A stretch of 64,000 nt of DNA. Source: Mugil cephalus (Eukaryota; Chordata; Actinopteri; Mugiliformes; Mugilidae). A program made the position numbers and the translations under genes. The DNA lies in assembly GCF_022458985.1 (NCBI RefSeq), contig NC_061771.1, positions 19,169,501 to 19,233,500 on the forward strand. The letters run 5' to 3'. Within the stretch, counting starts at the first letter, position 1. The number at the start of each line of letters is the position of its first letter. Positions 56,316 to 64,000 of the stretch are shown here, piece after piece. The notes beneath the pieces are model-generated. The model did no database searches and was not told where the DNA came from. It saw nothing but the letters and a program-made list of their open reading frames with translations.

Positions 56316-56514
56316 CTGGTCACATTTACTGGCAGTGGTATTCACTCAAATGTACACTTCATTACAAACTCATACAGATGTTTAAATATCTGTTTCCGTC
56401 ACATCTGGTAAATAGCTGCAGAGGGACATTTGAGTCATACATTTGTCACAACAAAGTGAGTGGGATGTTTGCATATGAACCCCTTATCAAGAGTTGGACT
56501 GAGGACCTTGCTCA
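53886..56514. other. Intergenic upstream of FGG
   Basis: No gene. Holds (CA)n at about 54145-54178, (TA)n/(GA)n/(TGTA)n at 55495-55690, a fragment of a dispersed teleost repeat at about 55845-56035 (GGAGCGGTGCAGTGGTTAGT) and a T-run at 56286-56310. Confidence 0.5.
55495..55690. repeat. Compound (TA)n, (GA)n, (TGTA)n microsatellite
   Basis: Two TA tracts (about 55497-55526 and 55588-55643), then a GA tract of about 13 units and TGTA repeats. The changing units suggest repeated slippage. Confidence 0.85.
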
Positions 56515-56524
56515 GATAAATATC
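56515..56524 (+). promoter_or_regulatory. FGG: TATA-like box of FGG
   Basis: GATAAATATC lies about 75 bases before the FGG start codon, a spacing that would give a 5'UTR of about 45-50 bases. Candidate only; no liver-factor site (HNF1, C/EBP) was recognised with confidence. Confidence 0.35.
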
Positions 56525-56596
56525 CCACAAAGTTGAGCAGTTCTTCACTCTACAGCCCGACACAACAACACACACACAGCTGGTGGCCAGCGCAAC

Positions 56597-59500
56597 ATGG
56601 CTCCATCACTTCTTGCAACGGCAGGAGGACTTCTGTTACTTTTCGCCTTCTCGTCCGCAGTGAGTCGCTTGGCTTTGATTTATTTGACACTGAAATGTTT
56701 CCTCCAGCGCAAAAGTCTAAATGGTTTTCTCCTGCGTTGTGTTTGTAGCAAACCCGAGGAGACGGCATTCAAACATGCGTCCCGCAGGACGGCTTCGTAA
56801 GCACACGTTTGAATCCTAAATGTTTCCACAGTGTGGACTGTATCGCGGCTGCTCTCTCTTTCTCTTTTATTTACATGTGTTCTCCTTTTTTCTCTCCTCT
56901 TTTAGGGCAAGTACTGTCCTACTACGTGCGGCGTGACTGATTACCTTTTGAGGTACAGGCCCTTAGTGGAAAGCGACCTGGACGCTTTGCAAGAAGAGCT
57001 GGAAACGATTGCCAACCTGACTCAAGGGGCAGAAGCAACTATAACCCACATGAAAGATTCTGCCACGTCTGCTCAGAAGAGTTCTCCGCCAGGTAACGCG
57101 CTTCGTTAGGTGCCAGCAAACCGTTTCTGTGGGTTGAGCGCATCACGTGTTATATTTGATCTATTTGGTTTTTGTTTTAATGCAGTGATGCATTGCCCCG
57201 TGTGTATTTATGCACTGTTTGATTGTAATTTCAGACGCATACTTCAGAAAGTCAACAAGCATGTTGGATGATGTCCTTCGCTTTGAGAAGACCATTATTG
57301 TCCAGGAACAGCAAATGTTGTAAGTCTCCACTGGCACTCCAACTGTAACTAGGCCTCGTTTACGGTGAGGCAGCACCTTCATGGCTGCTTAAAATCCTGC
57401 ATCTGTTCATTTGGAGTCAAACGTTTTTCATGAGCACCTCTGTTGAGTATTTTAATTTTCAGTAACTGCAGTTAATCACTGTAGGATATAAAATGAGTGT
57501 ATCAGCTCTTCCTCACTCAGCTGTCAGCGTTATTGTTTTATATGTTAACGACATTCTCCAATAATTCCTACACACTTACAGTAAGTCAGGTTTGCAACTT
57601 TGCTGATTTTACTTGAAGATATTTAAGGCGAGGCACAGCAAGCAAAAACTTCATTAACTTATCTTCTATCAAAGTAGTTCACAAAAAGCAGTCCAAATGC
57701 ACATTTAGGTGTTCATTCTATCATTTTTTGTCCGTGTTGAGTCTGTAATTTACTCCTAAATTCGCTAAAAGTCAGCTTTCTGAGCTGGGTCGTAGCACTG
57801 TGAGCCTCGTCTCTGCCCCGGCATGTGACTATGAAGGATATGAGTAGATTTGGTTTTGTTGCATAGTGGTTTCCAGTAAAAATATATTCTACGTGATTTT
57901 GCAATGTAAAACTTTAAAGGCCGTTTTCTCAAATTTTTTTTTTTTTTTCTGCATGCTCTGAGCCAGAAATCTCCACTTAAGTAGCACTTACACATACTCA
58001 AGTTTCCAGATTTATTCCTAACTACTTTCTGCAGGTATTTACAGAGGGGATGTGTCATATATCATTCACAGCCTGATTTATGTAACATTGTACTCCTGAA
58101 AACATGGCAAAAAATGGCAAATTAGTGCATATTTAAGTGGATGACTTCTCATTTGTACATTTAAATATAGAGTCACAGAAAACTTGTAATACGAAAAATG
58201 ATTGTACTTATTTAAGTAATCAACTGGAGAAGTTTCATGGTGATATCTATTAGTTTAACGTTTTACCCTATTCACCTGCAGTGTCTCGGATTAATTTGTG
58301 GTCTTGCTACTTTTACTTTGCTAAAAGCTCTGAGCCCTCCTCCACCCCCGTGTTTGTAAAGCAAGACTGTTTATTTGAAAGTGACCTTTTTTAACGTAAC
58401 AGCATTGCTGTCCTCAAAAAGTCAAAGCACACACAACTGAACGGAGGACAGAGAGTGATTTTCCGCCCACGCCGAACTTCCCACTGTGGCCCACGGTGCT
58501 TTAGATATTTAAGTTTAGTTCATTGTCTCTCCTCTGGCTTATTGCATTTTCATATTTTTACTATTGTTATATATCTGGTAAAATGCATTTTGTGGATCTT
58601 TATTTTGTTCTTTCCTGTCTCGCTCTAGTGAACTCCAGTCTTTGCTCGCATCCTTTGAGAGACAAATGGCAGACTTGAAACAACTCTCCATTCAGCTGCA
58701 GCAGAAATGCAGTGAGCCCTGCAAAGATACTGTTGAGATCCAACCCACCACAGGATCAGGTACTAAAAAAACAAAACAAAGGAAGAGCCTATGACCCGCA
58801 GGCCGTTCAGAAGACATTTCTCAATATTGCTTCATCTGATCAATATTTGTCCCTGTTCTGTGTTTAAAGACTAAAATCAATGTGCTGTGCCAGTGCACAG
58901 TAAACACGTGTGGTCTGATGTAATGTGTTGCAACCTTGGGTTTTCAGTGGACAAATATGGTATGTAAATAAGCACATGTTTAAACTTTTATTGTCTTTTT
59001 CTTTCTCATCAACTCAGACTGCCAGGATATTGCAAACAAAGGCGCCACTACCAGTGGTCTTTACTACGTGAAGCCAGCGAAGGCGACGGAGCAGTTCCTG
59101 GTTTATTGCGAGATCGACAGCTTTGGACGCGGTTTCACAGTAATACAAAGGGTATGCGTGACCTGAACTGTAAGAGAAAATGCTCCTTTACTGTCCTATA
59201 CTATATTAGTAGTATGTGTTATGCCAGGCGGGAGAATAATCAGCTTAATTTCATCAGTCTCTGCGTTTTTAAGAGGGCACTCAGACTTATAACGCGTTGA
59301 AGGTTTTGTTGACTAACCGCAGAAAGAAACCCTGATTGTGATCACTTCTCGTGTCCACAGAGGCGTGACGGCAGCGTGGACTTCAATAAAGACTGGGTCC
59401 AGTACAAGAACGGCTTCGGTTTCCTCTCCCCAGATGACACCACAGAGTTCTGGCTCGGCAATGAGAAGCTCCACCTTCTGACTGCCAGCACACAAATCCC

Positions 59501-60293
59501 AACTGTGCTGAGGATAGAGCTTGTTGACTGGGACGGAGTCAAAAAGTATGTCCACACACAAAATAACAACTTATGTAAGAGGAGAGTAGCGGAGGCAAAC
59601 ATGACCCCCCTCATTACATCATTTTGAGGGGAACAAAAAAAAACTCAGCAGAGGTTAGAGTGCCAACACTAACAGTTCCAATCCTCTCTGCGAACTCTTT
59701 CTCCAGGTACGCCGACTACACCATGTTCAGAGTCGGGCCGGAGATCGACATGTACCGCATGACCTACGGTTACTACTTCGGTGGCGACGCGGGAGACGCT
59801 TTCGACGGCTTTGACTTCGGGGACGACCCCAGCGACAAGTTCTACACGTCACACAACGGCATGCAGTTCAGTACCCACGACAAGGACAACGACAAGTTTG
59901 ACGGCAACTGTGCTCAGCAGGATGGATCTGGGTGGTGGATGAACAGATGTCACGCTGCACATTTGAACGGAAAATACTACCAGGGTGAGCCCGCGCGGCC
60001 GAAACCGTTGTTTTAGTGTGGCGCACGTCGAAGCACTATGGTTGTGTCTTTATTGACGAGCGAGACCACTTGAGCTCTAAACTGGCTGTGTTTGTCTTTG
60101 TCCAGGTGGCAGGTACACAGAAAAGGATGCTGGCGAGTATGGCTTTGACAACGGCATTATTTGGGTCACATGGCACAGCCGCTGGTACTCCCTGAAAGAG
60201 ACCACCATGAAGCTCATCCCTCTCAGTCGCATCACCGCAGGAGGTGGACAGCAGGCCGGCGTGAAACAGTTTGGCGGACTTGGAGACGCTTAA
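56597..60293 (+). CDS. FGG: Fibrinogen gamma chain
   Basis: Secreted liver protein; forms (AaBbg)2 fibrinogen, which thrombin turns into fibrin. Nine exons with matching phases: 56597-56659, 56749-56796, 56906-57092, 57235-57319, 58629-58759, 59018-59151, 59361-59545, 59707-59984, 60106-60293 (TAA); 432 residues. Signal peptide 1-21. The first disulfide ring is YCPTTCG (C41, C45), the second CSEPCKD. The coiled-coil sequon N74-L-T is 29 residues after C45, as in human N52 after C23. The fibrinogen C domain begins DCQDIANKG (about 172) and keeps [30 protein letters not shown], the calcium loop DNDKFDGNC and the hole residues [12 protein letters not shown]. Oddities: only one cysteine (C31) where mammals have two in a row, and a C-terminus [23 protein letters not shown] at 60321 is the likely poly(A) signal. 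Confidence 0.97.
57320..58628. other. FGG intron 4, no exon seen
   Basis: The longest FGG intron, 1.3 kb. It is AT-rich with a T-run near 57933; no repeat family or extra exon recognised. Confidence 0.4.
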
Positions 60294-60819
60294 AAAGCAT
60301 GTTAACAGCCCCCTCGATCAAATAAAACCTCACCATGGAAAACGTACGACTGGTCTTTCTGTGATGACGCATGTTTTAGAAAATCGGCGCCAGGAGCGTG
60401 GTGATGTCCTCAGCTCCCCTTTCACTGTAGTTTGACGCACTGAATAAATGTCTTTTCTTTACTAAATACGGTTGGTTCATTCACTTTGCTGGGCAACTCT
60501 TGGATTCAGACACCCCGCTTAGAAACACAACAGCCTAAAGTTCGTAATGCAGGCAGCAGATTTATAAAAACAACGTGGAGATTAGAGGAAAAGCACCAGA
60601 AGAAGAATAGCTGGAATGGAATCAAAGTAATTGCAAATAAAATGTTTTTGAATAATACATGCCTGAAAATAAACTGTAATACCATCTTAAATGTTACTAA
60701 CGTGTCCATCTCATTAGACATCTGAATGTCTAATGCTATACCCTACACCACTGTGACACAATGGCAACAAATAGTTATTTGAAGCATTTCCCATAATGTT
60801 TAATTCCAAGAACAACAAG

Positions 60820-61020
60820 TAAGATAAGATAATACTTTATTGATTCCCGTTGGGGAAATTCAAATGTTACAGCAGCACAAATAAAACAGTGAATGAAATT
60901 AAATAGGACACAGAGATTAGGCAGCCACTGTTTCTAAGCAGTCCAAGTTCAATCCCACCACAGAGGGGGTTTTGCTCACCAGTTTACTGAGTCTGTTGAC
61001 CTCACCAGTAATATTCTTGT
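60820..61020 (-). repeat. LINE 3' tail, reverse orientation
   Basis: Starts AAGATAAGATAATACTTTAT followed by TGATTCCCGTTGGGGAAATT, the reverse complement of a 3' end shared by many fish LINEs with ATCTT tails, then GTTTACTGAGTCTGTTGACC. Family not assigned. Confidence 0.55.
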
Positions 61021-61194
61021 AGGTTGTAATCATGCATGGCAAAACGACCAAAACAACAGCAGTGCTTCAAACTCGCCCTGATAATAGCATGAGTGATCTG
61101 CAACACATCACGGACACCTTAACGAAAAGAAATGCCAGTGTTATTCAGAGGAACTTTATACAAATCAGTACAAATTCATTGGTACAACAGAAGA

Positions 61195-62710
61195 ATGAGA
61201 ATAAAATTAAACGTGGTCTTTTAAATGTCAGACCTTTCTCATGTCTTTAATGATTGACTTAATAACTGATCAGATTGATCTGTTTGGTTTGACTGAAACA
61301 TGGCTGCAGGATGATGAATATGTCAGTTTCAATGAGTTTACACCACCCAGTCGTTGTAATTATCACACTCCTCGAAGCACAGGAGGAAGAGGAGGAAGAG
61401 GTGGAGGAGTGGCAGCAATCTTCCACTCTGATTTATCTGTAAATGCTAGACCTAAGCAAAGCTTTAATTCGTCTCAGGGCCTTGACTTTTTATGTGACTT
61501 AGTGTTTAGAAGAGATGGAGTCATTACAGAGCTTGTCTTCTCTCTTCATTTATGTCATTATTAGAATCAGCTGGATTTTCTCAGAATGTAAACAGATCAC
61601 ATCACCTTAGATCTTGTCCTAACATGCGTCATAGAAATTGAAGGTTTGACAGTATCTACTCATAACCCTCTTTTGTCCTCGTAACATTTAAATTTTAAAT
61701 AATTGATTTCACTGAAATTGTAAAGACATTTCGTTATGGTGGATGCTGCAACAAGATATAAGGAATTAATTCCTTCATTGTTTACCTCGGTGCCTTATGT
61801 CTGATGTGGACGACTGCTACCACAACCTAACGCCAACACAAATGGATTATTTTGTTGATAGCGCTACAGCATCCCTAAGTACAACTTTAAATTTAGTTGC
61901 TCCTCTGAAAGACAAGGTCATAAATCGGAGGAGGGTAGATCTGTTGAGCCATTGTAACTCATTACTGTTTGACTCCAAATAGCTCTTTAAAAAGCCTCCA
62001 ATTGATTCAAAGCGCTGCAGCAAGACCACTAACAGGAATTAACAAGAGAGATAATATTACTCCAGTTTTAGCTTCTTCTCATTGGCTTCTTGGAGCCAGA
62101 ATCTATTTTTTGTGTGTGGGTTTTGCATCATGCGGTTGTTGCGTCATGGTGTTGTCACATTCAGGGGTGCAGCTCTTCTCTATTGGTTGTGGTGCATGGT
62201 GGCGGGAGTTTTGAGACAATAGAGACAAAAGGGGACTGACCTAATATTTTTTGTTGACCATCACTTTGCCATTATTTTTCACCGTTATAATAATCATTCC
62301 TCGACACCCATTTAGTATTATTTACATTTTTTGTTTATGACTGCTCGATGGCTTTTTTTTCTTTTGCCATTTTTGAAACAATAAACCTTTGAAACGAATC
62401 ATGGACTTTTGGATTTTGAGACGTGTCACAAAAGACTAGTTCCAGTTATTCAGCAGCTAAAATAATACCAAACAGCCACTTCAGCTCCTTTTAAAGAATT
62501 GAATTTAAAATCCTAATACATACTTACATACAAGGCCCTCTGCTCAAGGTTTCTTCCTGTTAAAAGGAAGTTTTTCTTTGCCATGTCGCCTTCAGGCTTG
62601 CTCTGGAGGTTTCAGAACAGTTTTTCTCAAGTTTCTTGAGACAATGTATATTGTTATTGGTGCTATATAAATAAAATTGAATTGAACTGGTTTGAATTGA
62701 ATTGAATGCT
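61195..62710 (+). pseudogene. Decayed L2-type LINE (endonuclease to 3' tail)
   Basis: Pieces of one non-LTR retrotransposon in order: endonuclease part with LFGLTETWLQDDE and GGRGGGVAAIF (61241-61440), SAGFSQNVN-like remnant (61562-61600), a region ending LSTTLNLVAPLKDKVI (about 61910), the C-terminal LQLIQSAAARPLTGI and ITPVLASSHWLL (about 62000-62095), then the 3' end with GGTTTCTTCCTGTTAAAAGG and CTATATAAATAAAATTGAAT (about 62545-62690). Several frameshifts, large internal deletions and an unrelated insert at about 62110-62480. Not functional. Confidence 0.7.
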
Positions 62711-63129
62711 GACTGAAAAATGTCCCTGATTTACCCAACTTTGCAGTAGTGACCCAGATCAGCCAACTGCAGGACTAAAGCTGTCTATTCAGTATTGTTC
62801 AGGACATGAAATCCAGCCTTGACTGTGGCACTTTTAACCCAAACGTTCAACTTTATTTTTATGCACATTTGCATGGTTTATTTACTTTGGTCCTGGTACT
62901 AGTAGTACTTGTCCTCATGCATCAGCAGACTTATTTTGATAAGCCATTGTGGAGTTCAAATTCCACCCTCCTCGTGGTTGTGCCAATTGGCATTTGCGTT
63001 TCAGTGGTTGGCATAGTGAGCATAGTGAAAAGACGACAAACATAAAGCCAAAAACAAATAAACATCTATCTACCGTTTTGCCAACTATTTTTGTACATTT
63101 TTCATAATGCTAATCTAATTTTATTTTAT

Positions 63130-63230
63130 CTTTCTTTTGTTTACTTATATATGCAACAAAGCTACGGTGACTAAGTAATTTCCCTCGTGGATCGATCATT
63201 AAAGTGTTTCTGGGTCTATCCATCTATGCG
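63130..63230 (+). repeat. LINE 3' tail fragment
   Basis: GTAATTTCCCTCGTGGATCG followed by ATCATTAAAGTGTTTCTGGG and TCTATCCATCTATG matches the 3' end type of fish LINEs with ATCT tails. It abuts the PLRG1 promoter region. Confidence 0.5.
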
Positions 63231-63239
63231 TCGCTTCCC

Positions 63240-63440
63240 CCTCCTGTCCGACAGGGGGCGCCAACAATTTACTAGCAGCTTCGCTCCCTAGTTGTTTACT
63301 TCCGGGTCGTCTGGCCACTGCGTTGTAGTGTCCGTCATGTTTTCACGTTTGTGATAATTTTTCGAGTGCTCCCAAGTTAGTTTCGCCAAAAACCTATATA
63401 TTATTTATTTTGGGGTAGCAGCGGTACTTTCATCACCACA
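63240..63440 (+). promoter_or_regulatory. PLRG1: PLRG1 promoter region
   Basis: TATA-less sequence before the first coding exon with an ETS-type ACTTCCGGG at 63298-63306, as in many housekeeping promoters, and a CTCF-like core CCGACAGGGGGCGCC at 63248-63262. No start site can be fixed from sequence. Confidence 0.4.
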
Positions 63441-63761
63441 ATGACCGAGGTAAGATGAACATTTTAATTGTTTTATGGCTTTTTGCTTCGCTCCCGCCCT
63501 GGAGCGACCCGGCGCACACACTGTCGGGCCTGACTAATTGCTGGAGGGACTTCGTTTACTGTTTTGTTATCGCTTCTTGTTTATGGTTTATGGAGTTACT
63601 TTTTGGTTGTTTCGTCAGTGTACAACTTTAAATTTGAACTTCTGTCTCCTACAGGATGTCCAGAAACACTCGGTCCACACTCTGGTCTTCAGGTCTCTTA
63701 AAAGGACCCATGATATGTTTGTGTCGGACCATGCGAAGTCTGTCGCCCTGGATGAAGAAAG
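63441..63761 (+). CDS. PLRG1: PLRG1 (pleiotropic regulator 1), first two exons, 3' part outside window
   Basis: WD40 protein of the PRP19/CDC5L splicing complex in the nucleus. Exon 1 is only ATGACCGAG (63441-63449, donor GTAAGA); exon 2 is 63655-63761 (acceptor ctcctacag, donor AAAG|GTGAGC, phase 2). The joined start reads [20 protein letters not shown] and continues [18 protein letters not shown], nearly the same as the human N-terminus [20 protein letters not shown]. The remaining exons, with all seven WD repeats, lie beyond the window. It follows FGG on the same strand, 3.1 kb away. Confidence 0.93.
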
Positions 63762-64000
63762 GTGAGCTCACATTAGTGCGGACTACGGATTTAAACTTCA
63801 TCTTTAATGTTCTCACGCTGCGTTAAATGATGAACAGATCTTGTTTCTGGATGCTCTGCTACCAGGTTTGCTGTGGATTAGACTGTGTGGTTGGTACAGA
63901 AGTGTCATGATTGTAATAAATCAATAAGAATATTTTGGCAAAAGCAAAGGATGAGAGTTTTCTTGCAGGTGAACTAGTTATTTATTAGGCTACACATATC

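Noticed and set aside
61241-61564. Open frame that could look like a host nuclease gene
   Set aside because: LTETWL and GGRGGGVAAIF are the endonuclease of an L2-type LINE, and the C-terminal LINE pieces follow in order with frameshifts.

Overview
This window looks like nuclear DNA of a ray-finned (teleost) fish. The genes are split by GT-AG introns with vertebrate exon phases, the encoded proteins align best with vertebrate families, and the spaces between are filled with repeats typical of teleosts: Tc1/mariner, hAT-like and TTAA-flanked MITEs, L2-type LINE pieces and a tRNA-like SINE. I cannot name the species.

Layout. (1) 1-11892, + strand: the 3' part of SORBS2 (nArgBP2), from the large His/Ser-rich exon through three SH3 domains to the stop, with a run of phase-0 proline-rich exons between SH3-2 and SH3-3 and about 2 kb of probable 3'UTR. 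(2) 16627-29844, +: a complete seven-exon PDLIM3 (ALP: PDZ, ZM motif, one LIM). (3) 36933-38043, -: an NPY2R-type neuropeptide Y receptor with an intronless coding region, a 5'UTR intron and a TATA box near 39525. (4) 45546-49654, -: two tandem lecithin retinol acyltransferase (LRAT) genes of two coding exons each. (5) 56597-60293, +: a complete nine-exon fibrinogen gamma chain gene (FGG). (6) 63441 to the window end, +: the first two coding exons of PLRG1.

In human, SORBS2 and PDLIM3 are neighbours at 4q35, while NPY2R, LRAT, FGG and PLRG1 are neighbours at 4q31-q32. Here the two blocks are joined. FGA and FGB, which lie between FGG and PLRG1 in human, are absent, as is RBM46 between LRAT and NPY2R. 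SORBS2 and PDLIM3 products both act at Z-discs and actin adhesions; the other genes (appetite GPCR, retinyl ester synthesis, clotting, splicing) are linked by ancestral position and not by a shared pathway.

I found no clearly new biological system. The points most worth checking are the large in-frame SORBS2 linker cassettes with a possible 51-nt microexon, the loss of one N-terminal cysteine in fibrinogen gamma, the absence of the fibrinogen alpha and beta genes, the apparent lack of the second set of PDLIM3 middle exons, and a four-copy TTAA-flanked MITE family with a LINE nested in one copy. Exon limits come from reading splice sites and phase by eye; family names of repeats come from memory of teleost repeats, not from a search.
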